A stretch of DNA of 64,000 nt from Raffaelea ambrosiae (Eukaryota; Ascomycota; Sordariomycetes; Ophiostomatales; Ophiostomataceae): contig PCDI01000004.1 in NCBI GenBank assembly GCA_002778195.1, forward strand, positions 1,372,733-1,436,732. The letters are read 5' to 3'. The notes below the pieces were generated by a model that saw only the letters and a list, made by a program, of their open reading frames with translations, was not told the origin of the DNA and did not search any database. Numbering within the stretch: position 1 is the stretch's first letter; every line of letters starts with the position of its first letter. This document shows positions 34,160-46,862 of the stretch, piece by piece. Made by a program: the position numbers and the translations under genes.

Positions 34160-35785
34160 TCATTTCTTGAGGGCGTTGTCAAATGCAGGAATGAGGGTTT
34201 GGGCCAGCCAGAAGGAGAAGACCAGCTTGGGACCAGTCATGAGAAGCTATTTGCTGTGTTAGTCGGGCACTTCCGCAGCTGAGTAGGCGGCGGGGTGGGG
34301 GGAGGGGGCGCGGGTAGACTTTAGTCGTGTACGACTAAAGTCCAATGGTCTTACCTTGGGCACCAATCCCTTGAAGAAACTGGAGAAGCCCTCCTTGCGG
34401 GCCATGTTAGACAGAATCTTGAAGCCGCTCTCCGGGTTGTCAAAGTTCCGGTTCTGGATGCGGGTCTTGATGACGTCCAGCGGGGCAGAAACAATCAGAG
34501 AAGCCGAGGCACCGCAAATAGAGGCGACGAAGTTCTGGAACCAGGAAGCCTTGTTGTAGTCCTGCAGGCTGAACAGGAACTCCTTGGCAAAGGCCGAACC
34601 GCCGAAGAGCTATTATTATTACCGTTAGATACCGATACCGATAATTCAACCGAGCTTAAATCGAAGCGCGCCTCAAGAAGACAGAGAAGACAGAGAAGAC
34701 CCAAGAGAACAGAATGCTCCGTGGAAATCCCATGAGAGAGAAGACGGGTTAGAGGGAAGGCAAAAGAAAAAAAAAAGACAAACTTACAGCAAATGAACCG
34801 GGTGCGTTGCGGGCGGCCGTCCAGCCCCAGCCGCGGTACAGGCCGAAGCCCTCATCGCGCACAATCTTCAGGACACCACGGCCACGGAAGGCCTCCGGGT
34901 TGGTCTGGCGCTTGATCTTGAGGACGTCGAGAGGCAGCAGGACGATCTCGCCAATGCCAATCATACTGCCAGCCGCCGAGTGCATGATGGCCTTGCCGGT
35001 CTTCTTGCCAAAGGCAGCCTCAAAGTTCTTGCTGTAGTGCTCGTCGAGGTAGTCGCGGACAACGGGCTGTCCACCGTACTTGTATATTCTTTGCAGGACC
35101 TGCGGCACAGCATTCAACTCGTCAGTCAAGTCCCGTCTTGCAAACGTCTGGGGGGGGATCTTATTGTTCGTGCCCACCTTGTAGCCAGCAGCGTAGCCCA
35201 GACCAGGGAACAGCGAAACGAACTTGCGCCCGAACGGCGCCTCCGCCTTGTCCTTGAAGATGACCTTGTTCAGGGTCGCGATATTGGAAACCTGGAAGAT
35301 GCGCAGAGCGGAAGAACACCGCGAAAGTGCATGGTCAGCGCGATGGCCATGGAGGAAAGGCAGATATGCGCCAGCGATCGGGATAGGTCGGGACCGAGGG
35401 GTAGCAGGAGGAGGAGAGCAGGAGCAGATTTGTCCTGGGGAGAGGGCTCTACGGTACCCTTGACTCATTGCTCATCAGACGCTTGGCAATCGTGTCGACC
35501 TATTGAAGAGTTGTCGGTTAGCACAGGATGCGAATACGTGGGACGGCGTGCCGAGGCGCAAATTCGAGCGCCGACATATGGCACATACCGGGTGGAAGAC
35601 GGCCAATTCCGCAATGCCGGCCGAACCTGTCGTCGATATGTTAGCCCGAGGATGCTCGCATTCGTCTGGAAGCTGCCTTCTGCCAGCTTGCGCCGGTCGT
35701 GCTGGTGCTGTGTGCGCTTACCAGAGCCCAGCAGGCGGGCCAGGTTGGACTCCTTCTGACGGCCACCGCTCGCGGGAGGAGACAT
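34160..35785 (-). CDS. ggc1: Mitochondrial GTP/GDP carrier Ggc1
   Basis: Seven exons: 35785-35722, 35626-35589, 35499-35458, 35291-35178, 35099-34788, 34609-34355 and 34246-34160, totalling 303 residues (yeast Ggc1 has 300). It exchanges mitochondrial GDP for cytosolic GTP across the inner membrane and affects iron homeostasis. The spliced protein shows three carrier repeats: FHPVDTIAKRLMSNE, LPLDVLKIKRQTNPEAF and APLDVIKTRIQNRNFDNPES. It also has the Ggc1-typical FPGLGYAAGYK, RIYKYGGQP, LYRGWGWTAARNAPGSFALFG and GLVPKLLMTGPKLVFSF. Introns are 95, 89, 166, 78, 178 and 108 bp, all GT-AG. Five of the six fall between codons; only the first splits one. Exons 2 and 3 are only 38 and 42 bp. Intron 6 contains a perfect 10-bp inverted repeat. 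Confidence 0.93.
34318..34341. repeat. Perfect inverted repeat in ggc1 intron 6
   Basis: Arms ACTTTAGTCG and CGACTAAAGT flank a 4-base loop TGTA, within the last ggc1 intron and 13 bp from its 5' splice site. It could form a stem-loop in the pre-mRNA or be a palindromic protein-binding site. Confidence 0.85.
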
Positions 35786-38700
35786 GGTGTTGGGATTGCT
35801 TGCAGAGACTGGAACAGCGGGGGAGAAAGCTCAAAAGGTCGGGGACTGGACTGAAGAAAGCTCAATCACTTTTGGTGTTCGTTCTCTGTTCGTCTCTTTT
35901 TTTTTTCTCGCGAGAAATGGTCGTCAAGCACCCGAGTCGCACGACTTTTTTTTTCTTGGTTTTGGTTTGGACTTTTTTCGGCGTTCACGAAAAAAAGTTA
36001 AACAGCCCAGAAAAAAAAATTTCCTGGAACGGCGGAAAATTGGCGCTTGTGCTTTCCCCATACGAGAATGGGTTGAGCTCCCGGTAGCGTGATGTCCTCC
36101 TCCCCGCTCGTTCTAGCAACGTGGGCGGTCTTATCGGACATTCTTATCAGTTAAGTGCGGGCACGTAGGGCCAAGAGGAGGCGAACGCAGCAGACCATTG
36201 CCATTCTCTCTCTCTCTATTGGCGCGACATCGCAAACGTGAGCGTGGGCTCGAACTGCCGAGGGCCTGTGGCTTGCATGTTGGGGATGTGTCTTTTTCGT
36301 GGTTTTTGGAAAAGTGACGATGTTTCTGGCTGCGTTTGTTTGTTTTCTTTCTGGGCCGAATAGACGACGTGCAAAGAATCAGAAACAAAGAAAAAAAATC
36401 AAAGAAAAAAATCCAACACCCATCTGCTGGTTTTGTGTGTTCTCTGCCTATCATTTCGGAACTGCATTTACTCAGAACTGGTATTCCTTTTCAAAACACT
36501 AGCCTGGCACGGGTGTGTGGTGTAGCCAACCGCAGATGATCATCAATCGGTCGGAAACGGCATTTGTGCAACATGGATTGCCTCAGGTACATGCAGCCAG
36601 AGAATGAACGACACCAGGGCGTTGAGACGGCACAGTGATGGGCCCCGGAAAGATCAGAGACTTCGCGCATCCCCCAACGAAACTCTCTGGTTCCATCGTT
36701 CCCGAAAGGGATACATCTCACAACAACGATTCGAGGATGCACCAACTCGGGCTTTCATCTGGCAATCTGACCCTCTGCCATTGGAGACAGCACGCTACCG
36801 ACTGACGGTGTGTACGTAAAAGGTCTGACGAGACAAGACGAGCGTGCGGATGGACGCCTATAAGGGCCATGCTTTGGCCAACTGTGGTGCGCCCAATGCT
36901 CTGACCTCTCTGGACGTGAGGAGGATCACGAACCCACAGACGCAGACACAAAGAAATCTGTTCGAGGCAGGGCGCTGTCAGATTTCTTCCTTCCAACGCC
37001 AAGGGCTCTTTTCTTTGTTGTATATTTGGGGGCAACTTGTCGGCCTTCCCAGATTGACAGGCTGACGACGCCGAACACGTATTTCTGTTCCAAAAGTCAG
37101 CACTATCACGAGAAAACAAAAAAAAAACCCATCCCACTCACAGGGTTGGAGGCAGCTTATTTCTAGAAGGCGGCACAGAACAGTTCTAGAACAGCAATCC
37201 CCAGCGCACGGAGCGGGAACCGAAATAAATGAAGAATTATAGAGACGGCATATGGCCGCAGTTCGCAAATCAATGCCGGCAGTAGCAGACACACGCCACA
37301 AGGGTTGGGAAAAATATGCCATGCCTACCAAGATTGTCAGTGACGGAAAAGGCAAAAAAATCAGTCACGAGGGCAACAATCAGGGCAGGCAACAAGGCCA
37401 TATTGAGTCAATGCCGTGGCCGTCAGCAGACGCCGCGGGAACGGAAAACAGTTCGACGTAGTCTCTACCTGTCTCTTTCCCGCGGGAGAAATGAGCCTGA
37501 ACGTTGTTTTGCCGGATGCGGCTCCCAGACCTTGAGCGTGGGCCTACCGGACTCATCGGTCCGTCTAAAGGGGTATGTGCAGGCAGAAGACGGCAGCTTA
37601 CACATAGTATTATCATCTTATTTCTTCATTCGCAAAGAGAAGCATCAGAGTGACAGCATAGAACAAAAGTGAGAGCAGGCATATACGGCCATGCTGTCTG
37701 CGACTTGGCCCGCTGTCTCGCAATTATCCGTGCCATAGCGCATACAAGAGTAACCCTCACCGAGTGTCAGAGCCGGCAACTCACCGAGGGGCCCATTCCC
37801 ACTGAAATAATCATTCAAAGCGGATTCCCTATGCGACTTCATCTTTACTTTTTTTTTTTTTTTTTCTAAACAATTTTGCCTTGCGTTCAATTTCAATTCG
37901 AGGAGACAGGGTGCCGGCACCGGCAGAAGGTTATGCGCTCCCCTATGTTCCAATGTTTCCGCCTTCTCAAGCATCCAAGCATGGGCCTTGTGTCCTTGGC
38001 CAGGTCCACTGCGTTGGCTGCTCTGTGAGGGTCCAAGTGGGATGCCCTTACGTCTACACAGGTATATCCTGTCATGCTGCCAGGAGAAGGATAGCCGTCT
38101 GACGCAACAAAAAGGGTTGAATGAGACACTGCCAATAGCAACAGCGTTACCGACAATTGGAAAGAGAGTGTCGTCGTCGGGATAATCAGGATACCACTCA
38201 AGCTACCACTACAGAGGTCTGAATCATATATCGCTGCAGTTTCTGTTTCTCGGGAAGCCAGTCCCAAGGTGAGGGAGGGAGGGGTGTGTACTATGTTTGT
38301 TCTACTTTGTATGAACAGCGAGCGAAATGTGATAGTTCATCTTTTCTGCCCATGGGGAAGAGCGGGACCGGTTGCCTGCTGGGACGGCAAGGAGTTGCAA
38401 GCGTAAACAAGCACCTGTACTAGTTATCGTGCAAAGTAGAACAACGACGTTCAGGAGTCGACGAGGAATACCGTTGCAATTGCATGGTAGTGAAAAATTG
38501 AGAACTGCATGGCTCGTATGAAGTACACGTATCCGGCTGGATGGGCGAACGGGGCAGCGTGCCGTATCCACAGGGGACAAGGAGACGGAAGACCGCCGAG
38601 ACAGGACAGAAGGGAGAAAACCAATATGAGAAAGTGGTTCCTCTCCTGAAGTTGCAGATCTCGTCGCGTGGGTGACGGGGATGTATGGAAGGGTATGATA

Positions 38701-40900
38701 TATCCAATGTGTACTTCGTATACCGGTGCTAGAGACACTGCACGGGTGTGTGGTAACGGCGAGGCAGTGTACGGTCAGATGTACTCCTACATGGACAATT
38801 GAGATCGCTTGCTGTGAACTGTATCGCACTGCTCAGCGACTACCATACGTGTCGTATTCAATATCTTACGTTCTGGAACAGGGACTGGACCTGCGGGCTG
38901 GGTTCCGCTTTCAGGAATGCGACGAATGGCCCCAAACCCGCGGCAAAAACCCGCCATAACCTATCCAACGGGCTCGGCGGCACTGACTCCTTTCCGTTTT
39001 GTTCGGTGTGGTTTCTCGTCTGCTGGTGGCATCCGGCTAGGGAAGAGAGGGACAGCCGGCAGCCGCTGCAGCGTTTCTAGAATCTCTTTTACCGTGATTT
39101 CGCTCTGTATGGTTCATGTAACTGGACAGAAAAGACGAAGAAAATTTTTTCTTCAAGCAATTTCCTGTGCCTCTATGCAGTATGATTCTCCTCTCCGCCC
39201 ATCATTTCAACAGGGGATCTGTTGCAGGGTTCGGGGGGGAGGAGGGTGGCTGCAACATGATACCCAGTGCGGTGTGCGGTGAACTGACCCGTTGGTTTGG
39301 TGAGGACCCATGCGATGGCAGGGGATTTGCGGGCCAGTGGCTGGCGGGCGGGCGCTGGGCACGTTGGAGGGAGCCGCTGTTTGACTGGAAACGCAGGGTC
39401 CCCCTTCTTTGGGTGAGAGCCAATGACAGAGAAAAGTGGAGACCCTTATTTTGCAGGACGCGGAAGTCGTTCCCCGGTCCCCAATGCTACGAGTATGTAG
39501 CTGCAGAGGCTTTTCGCGCCCAGCACACACAAAAAAAACTGGCCACTGAAACCGCGATAGGGGGTGGTTTTCATTCTCACCGGTGGGTGGGTGCACTGCT
39601 GGAGCAGCGTAGCATGCTTGGAAAACTCCAGCCACGGCGGGTGGGCTCTCGTGCGTTCAGCGATGTTGCATGAGTTTATTCCCCCCACATGAGGTGCTTT
39701 TGCCAAAGTCACCGCCAGTACGAGTACACGGTTGCGTGCGCGGAAAAGTACCTTACCGAGCCAGCCTGAAAGGACCCTTTTCAAAAGGAACGGTTCCAAA
39801 AGACGCTGCATAGGTACAGGGTATCTTGCCCTGTAATATGCTGTCGCTGGCCTGGCCAAACAGGTATCGTCAGCAGGAAGTCGACTGCATACGAGTATCT
39901 TTCCAATGCAGATAGTCCACTGGCTAGCTATGTGACTATCGCCTGCGTGCTCCTTTTTGCTTGCAGCAACGGGGCTGCCGGCAACACTGCCGTCCGGGGC
40001 CCAAATCCCGAAGGGCACTCCCTGGGGCCACTGTATCTTTTGCTCGCAAGTATCTTACTATGGTACTTTGTATCTTGCATGCCGTCGTCATCGAACCCTG
40101 AAAAGTCGCCAGTGTGGCGTGGGCATGATTTCGGCTAGCCACAGGCTGGAGGCTGGGCGACCTGTTTCCCATGGTCTGCCATGGTCTGCCATGGTCTGCC
40201 ATGGTCTTCCATGGTCTCCAGCTCGTAAAAGCCCCCCAAACAAGGTGATAAAGTGGTTGCCTATTGCACGGTAATTTCTAGCAGCTAATGATAGACGGCG
40301 CCGTAGCTGCATCGAGAAACAAAAATCCATCAAAGTGGTTCCACGTGCAGGGACTGTCCCTGGAGCTACGGAGCATTTCCTCTCCATGGAAATAGGGGGG
40401 ATCCACCGAGCAACCAAATTGGTGGCTGTTGAAGCCTCTCTCGCTCTGCTCACTTGGCCATACATAGTAACTAGTTAACTAGCTGCTAACCACGAGGACT
40501 ACGATACGCACTTGCTTTGTGGAGCCGCCTCCCACCCACACGCCCCATCGTGGCTTCCCGACCGACTGGATACCGGAATGGCAACGAGCCACCAGACAGG
40601 GGGGCTCCTGAGGAGACCAAACAGCCTTTGCTGGGAACGGGCACTACGCCGAACAGAGAAATTTGGGGGCTTTGCCACGCGGCAGTGATGCCGCCGCCGT
40701 GTTTCGTTGTCTGTCCCATGCTGTCGTTTGGGCAGGGTCCCTCTTTCGGTTGCCAGGGGCTGCCCAAAGAAATGAGTGGATGGAGGCGGCTTGCCGGCAC
40801 ACTGCAGCAGCTGTTGCGGGTATGTCCTCTGCAATGTTCCGATATCTTACATGGTACACTGCTACAGCTTCGGATACTTGTCCATCTTGCTACCATACGA
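35786..40900. other. Gene-poor region upstream of ggc1, part 1
   Basis: About 5 kb with no gene I can support. The first 300 bp (35786-36090) are the ggc1 promoter and leader, with A- and T-rich tracts. Beyond this, open frames are short and lack family resemblance. Recurrent short motifs appear: TACGAGTA at 39719-39726 and 39890-39897, TACATAGTA at 40461-40469, and TATCTTAC near 38863, 40052 and 40843. A 10-bp tandem repeat lies at 40169-40220. Confidence 0.5.
40169..40220. repeat. Five tandem copies of a 10-bp unit
   Basis: Unit ATGGTCTGCC, three perfect copies followed by two with changes (ATGGTCTTCC, ATGGTCTCCA). Each unit boundary contains the palindrome CCATGG, so the array presents a regularly spaced series of palindromes in intergenic DNA. 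Confidence 0.88.
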
Positions 40901-41558
40901 GCATAGGCTCGACAGCCGTGTCAGACATTTGTGGGTTCGGTGGCTCAAAGATCGAGGCAGCCTGCATTTCATCTCGTCTAATTGTCACAGCGGAAAACGG
41001 GCAGTGTTGCAAAAAACCAAAAAAANAAAAAAAAAAAAAAAAAAAAACAAAAACAAAAAAAAAACACGAGATAACTACGAGTGAACAGCAAAAAATAATC
41101 ATACGCTGCCAAACAAGCATAGACAGCGTTTCAAAACCCGTCGACATGGAAAAGGTTCCTTCGCTTGGCTGTCTTTTGGTATTTTGACAGGCGGCTGCGT
41201 CGCCCGGGAACATCGCCCTGCCGTCTCCCGCGCAAAGCCAATTAGCTCAAGTTGAGGAATGATCTCCCTGCGCTACGGTGTGGTCGCCGTCCTTCTTCGT
41301 ACACGGACCCAAGAATAGCTCCGTCACAGGTGTGAAGGGCGAACGTTCTGTTGAGGCAAGGGTAGGGGGGATGTGAAGAAAAGCTCCGTGATGGACTCGC
41401 CGATTGGCCCAAGGTGAGGCACCAACTGGATGCTAGTCTACCCAAGAAAACCATAAAACGGAGCACGCCGCAAGGGTCGGGGAAGCGTACCGGAGAGTCG
41501 GTTGGTGATGGTGGTCGCAACAGACTACGATAGGTGTGGACGCCAATCACGGCTGAGA

Positions 41559-41581
41559 GGGGGGGGGGGGGGGGGGGGGGG
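41559..41581 (+). repeat. G23 homopolymer
   Basis: Twenty-three consecutive G in intergenic DNA. Such a run can form G-quadruplex structures, and its length is likely to vary by sequencing error or slippage. Confidence 0.8.
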
Positions 41582-44500
41582 CTGGAACCCATCCATCTTG
41601 CTGAAAACGAAAACATCCATAAAAAGACTTGTTTCATGCAGCAAGGGTGGAGAGAGAGGAAAATAGGAGAAAAGGGAGAAGATAGGGAGAGGCAAAACGA
41701 TTTGCATTGCAGAACAGACCCTTCAATTTTGGTTTCCAATTTTGGTATCCCCATTTTGGTTTCCAAGGACTACACCGTACTTTGTATATACTATAGTACA
41801 TAGTAGTAAGATTCGCCGTCTGTTTGGCACTGATTCAAAGGCTCCAGGCAGTGTGTTAGCCCATTTGGGCTTCAGCTATCAGAGGCAGGGCACTAATGCA
41901 GGAACGAAGAGTCTCCAACGGGAAATAGTGGGGCACTATGGAGTGCCAAGAACCCCAATGAGCTCAGTGTCCAGGGTTTTAGTTTGATAAGGACTGAAGA
42001 AAACGGTGGCCTTTTTTGGAGGCAACTCCACTGTTGGTGATCGGGGAAGCCTCGACACGCGGAAGTGCTGCATTTGCTCGTCTGTTGCTCGTCTCGACAC
42101 AGATGTTCGGGTGAACATTACACAAAAAATGCAATATCCTACACAAAGCGAGCAATTTATTCTTAATTGGAGATGCAGGCAGCCCCCCCAAGGGGCGGGC
42201 AGCTACAGTTCAACTGTCAAAGGGACCGGCAGCCCAGAAAAGAGATAGATTACATATTTAGGAGACAAAGAGAAACATTGTTTCGGCCCGCGATGCGAGC
42301 CGAGGTTTGCAGGGCGCTGTGCGACGGCGGGCTGAGCACGCCGAGCACCATCTCGAGAGAGTCCAGACCCTTTGCCGGCCCTGAAAGAGAGACAAAGGGA
42401 CCGCCACGGGACACATGGATGGCAGCAAACAAGGGCGGCAGCAAACAAAGCATGATGAGAAAAAAAAATAGTATTTTGTATAGGCATGGCACGCGGCACA
42501 CAATGAAAGGAGAAACCAGCAGACCGGCTTAGACAGCCTTTGACCAGCAACTTACAAAAACTCAACACTGAATACAGCAACAACCAAATTCAGGCAGCTG
42601 CCAACAAAGCCGGTCTAGCCGTATGACGACATCGCTCACAAGACAAGATGCAGCCTTGTTTCGCAGGACACAAAAAAATAACAACTTGCCTGCTCCTTTG
42701 AGCCCCTTCCTCCTCCGCTCAGCGTGGCCGCGTTCACCAAAAAAGGAACAAACGTGATCGTATTGCACGATGCGGTTGCACAAGAATCGGACGCAGACTG
42801 TTGGGGCGTGCGCTCGAGCCCCAATCAAACCCAACATGCAAAAGTGACCCGATGGTCCCATTACAAAATTAGCAAGGGGAGATCATTCTCGGGAGCCCTT
42901 GTGATCAGTCATGTGCGTGGTCCTTGTCATCGTGATCGAGGCTGACAAGACAAACACTCCCTCCCGCACACGCTACGTACAACAGACAGCCCCAAACAGT
43001 CCCTAAACAGCCCCATGTAGGAAGGAGGGATTCGTAAGACCATCACGCAAGCTTGGGGGGACACAAGCCCTGGATGCAAGGCACGGAATATCACCAAACG
43101 GTCCCCAACAGCCCCCAAATAAGCCACAAGGACCAGCCTGTGTTCTTGTCATGGACTGCGTTGGGGACGCATAAGACCCTATCAGGAGCCCCCCCCCCCC
43201 AGCTCTGCGGTGCACAGATCATGATTCCAGAAAAGAGAAAGGGAGATAATAATACACCGTAGTTACAATTCCTATGCAGGGTGGTTGTCAAGCAAGGGCT
43301 GCAAAGTCTGTCAGTAATGCGCATCAACACTAATGTTGTACTATGTAAAGAGAGATCGTCAGTGCCATTATTTTTAAAGAAAGTAAACGGTTGCTAGTCT
43401 CCATAGTGACCGTTTTTTGGCTGCCCGTTTCATCTTGCTGGGTGGTCGCAACGCTTTGACGGCTTATTTTGCTTTTGAGCACTAATAATACCGCCGTGTC
43501 CATAGTAGGAGACCAACTACCACCGTACAAATTGCAGTGTTACAGCGAAACACACAGACCTCCCTTTTTATTTTCCTGTGCCGATGAAGAACGAGGGAAC
43601 TTCTAGAATGCTTCTATTACACGCGAACGGGGCAGGCAAAGCAAGTACATACATAGTCAACAAAGGGAGAAAAAGAAAACGGCGACGCTGCTGCCGCCCA
43701 CAGAGCGGCCCCATGTAACGGAGCCCGCCCTAGAAGATCACATTATGAACTAGCTACTCTTACAACCCGAGCACACCGTAATAAACAGCCAAAGGATTAA
43801 CTAACTCCGACCCAAGCTTCTCTGGACAGAGGGCCAAAAAAAGAAAATCAATAAACTAGGCAAAAAAAAAAAAAAAAAGGTACCCTACGAGTAGACCGGT
43901 GTACGGTAGGAGAAACCTCACATCAACACGCGCGTGGGTTGTCGTTATGGTTGGACATCGTATTCCGTCTTCCCATGCGCGCACACACACGCACACACCC
44001 TCTACCACACAGCTTGACCACCTGGTTCGACCTGGTTCGGCCTCGTTGCTTGTGGCTGTCACGCACTTTCCCCCCCAAGGTCGCATCTTCATTCTCGGCA
44101 AGTGCGAACCCGATCACCCGAGCGTGAGCAGGCAGAGTGACAAGAAGACGGATAAGAAACTTTGTGTTCAATAAACGTATACGTGTTGATCTGCGCGTTC
44201 CCATGGCCAGGCCAAAATGAATCATCTAGGAATGCTGGGTACATACCATCTGCCGGGGTATCCTGATCTTGCGCGTACTAGTTTAGTCATTCGAGTTCTC
44301 CAGAAGAAGGATCGGCTTGCATGTTGGGTTTTATTCAACGTCTCGTGTAATAGGGAGACAATATCCTGTAGTTAGTTATTAGTTGCACACCTTCGCAGCA
44401 ACAGAAGCCAACGATAAAATAGCAGATATAAAAAAAGGGCAAAAAAGAGCCAAAAAAAATAAGAAACAGGGAAACACTTGCGCCTGACCGACGTGTCGCA

Positions 44501-44842
44501 ATGGAAATCCGAGAGGTTTCGCTTTTCCTCATTTTTGTTCAAAAATGGCTCTCCCGTATCTGGACACCCTCCCGTCGTCTCCTTCGGTGACGCCTTTAGC
44601 CATGATATGGTGGTGTGTATGGCCGTTTCTGACCCTCCCTCTTCCCTTTTTGGGTAGGCTAGTATTAGTTCTTCCCAGAGTGAATCTGTCTTTTTGCCTC
44701 CCCCTTGGTTGTATGCAAAAAAGTACGGTTATGGAAATCTTGTCCCGTCTTCCCGTTTCGGAGTCTCAGAGGCCGCATTCAGCACCAAATGTCGCCTATC
44801 CAAATTTGGATGTCCTGTGCGAAACCGACCCGGCTTTCCCTT

Positions 44843-44876
44843 GTATCTTGCCATATAACCCCTTTGTGCAAGATAC
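44843..44876. repeat. 8-bp inverted repeat GTATCTTG/CAAGATAC
   Basis: Perfect 8-bp arms separated by 18 bp in the gene-poor region. The arms are related to the TATCTTAC motif that recurs between 38 and 59 kb. Confidence 0.6.
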
Positions 44877-46500
44877 TTTGTAAGATGTACCAAGGCTACA
44901 CGGCATTCAATACTACGGTCTTGCCTGGGTGTGCGTGCACAGAGTCATATGTGGGCATGGCTCAGTGTTCTTCTATGTAACTCAAAGCTCGAGAGAAGAA
45001 GCAGCAGCAGGGTAAAGGGGGAGGGGCAAGGGAGAGAGAGAGAGAGAGAGAAAAAAAAGAATGGTTGAAAACAAAAATGTAAGACAATTGTGTGCGCACA
45101 CAGTCTGTGTGCTCTTGGATGTCAGGGTACGGGCAAAAAAAAAAAAAAAGAGACGCAAGACGACTACTGCTCAACTACCGTGTACGCAGGGCGTGCCTTC
45201 CCAACAGGGCATCTCCTCAAAACATCAGTCAAAAGAAAGCGGCCGGGGAGTTACAGAGTAACTAACTAACTAGTTAATTAGTGAACACCTAGCTTCGGCG
45301 TGCAAAGGATTGGCCTGTGCGCCTCGTGCCGGATCATCCCCTGCAGCCACTGTAACTGATGGGCCTCGGCGTAGACTTGAGACAAACAGCGACTCGCCCA
45401 GAGAACAACCACGTCTCCCCCCCCCTCCCCAGCAATTCTCTTTCCACCCTGGGATGTGTTAGATGGCGACATACCAATCTGAGACCCCGTCCAGGGCCGG
45501 ATCGCGTAAATATCAGCACCGCCGAGAACAGACCGGTCGTGCTGTGTTGACACTGGGGGGGAAAGCAAAGAAGAAAAAAAAAGAGAGACACGAGAGGCAC
45601 GGTCTTGCTCTTTGTTGGTGTGGGTGTTGTCTCTGAATGATCTGCTGAAGCTGATCATTGTCTCTCTTTTTGTCGTTCGCCCTGCCTTCCCGCCCCAGTC
45701 CCCATTCCCTCCCTTTTTTTGTGGGCGTTCTGTCAATATTATAGTGCTGTTTGATCGTCCGCGGGACGCTTCCGTTATCCGTACTCGTACACTGGTCCCC
45801 GTTGCTGGCTTCTGGCAAGAGGAAAAAAGAAGACAGCGGCAAGGTAGGAATGGGGCGTTCACCCCATTCATGGTTCGCACATCCTTCATTCCTTACTTGG
45901 GTTTAAGACTACGAAGCACACAAAAAAAAAAAAAAGAAAAGAAAAGCAAAGCGAATAGAAAAAAAAAACACGAAAAAAATACCATAACAAGAAACAAGAA
46001 ACCAGAAACAATAAAATCTCGGCCTCCGCATTAGCTTGACCAAGAAAACGCTGCTCCTCGTAGGGGCGTATTAGACGCATGCTGCAAGCTGGAACAATCG
46101 AGCTGGTTCTGGTTGCCAAAAAACCTTGTGCGGCTCAGCCTCCCAATCAGGACCGAAAAGAAAATAAAAAAAGACGGGACAAGAGGACAGGAAACGTCTG
46201 ATAGTACGGGCCACCGTACGGTGTACAAACAGGAAGAGGGAAGCCAAGAAGGGGCTTAGTTGAGGCTTGCGCGAAACGAAATGAACATTGGTGGTTTATC
46301 ACACAGTTTTTTTGAGTGTTTTATTTTTTCATGTCTGTTACCTCGTTGAACCCTGGCTGGGAAAGCACAAAAAAGAGCCGCAGACCAGGCAGCCGTCATA
46401 TCATCCCGTGGGCGAAGCTCCGCGTGCAACGGGCGTATAAGAGCCGATAGCGAGAGGACAGGGGGGGGTGTGGCGTACAGAGGAAAGATGTGCGGGATAT

Positions 46501-46831
46501 GGAAAAAGAGGAAGGCGTCTTGGATGGACGAGTACCTAACAGCCAAGCAAGAGACCAGACTGAGGATAGATCATCCCACGCCATCTTGTTTTGTCCCGCT
46601 CTTGGTGGCCGTGTAGGTGCAAGAGAGGAAAGAGGGAAGAGGTCAGCTGAAGGGTGACACCCGCGCCGTGATGTCCGGTCTCACCACTGCAGCCCGCTCG
46701 ACGGGTGGGTGGCTAGTATTGGCCTGGTGTGTGGTGACGGTGGTGGTAGTGGCGGTGCTGCATCTCTTAGTTTGCGTGTATCTTACATACGAGAGATGCA
46801 TGGCTTGCCAGCTCGCCCATCTCCGAGCGGA

Positions 46832-46862
<31 letters not shown>

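Larger units (their letters stand above)
40901..46500. other. Gene-poor region, part 2
   Basis: No gene is recognised. Contents include an oligo-A tract with a single ambiguous base N at 41026, a run of 23 G at 41559-41581, and three AATTTTGGTTTCC-like units at 41727-41765. There are poly-A tracts at 43862-43878, (AG)n at about 45030-45050, an 8-bp inverted repeat at 44843-44876 and a 12-bp palindrome at 46212-46223. TACGAGTA/TACTCGTA occurs at 43886 and 45782; TACATAGTA-type motifs at 41797 and 43339. Confidence 0.5.

Noticed and set aside
44545..44883. 112-codon plus-strand frame with hydrophobic segment
   Set aside because: No family resemblance, mixed codon bias and no promoter or splice context; likely chance.
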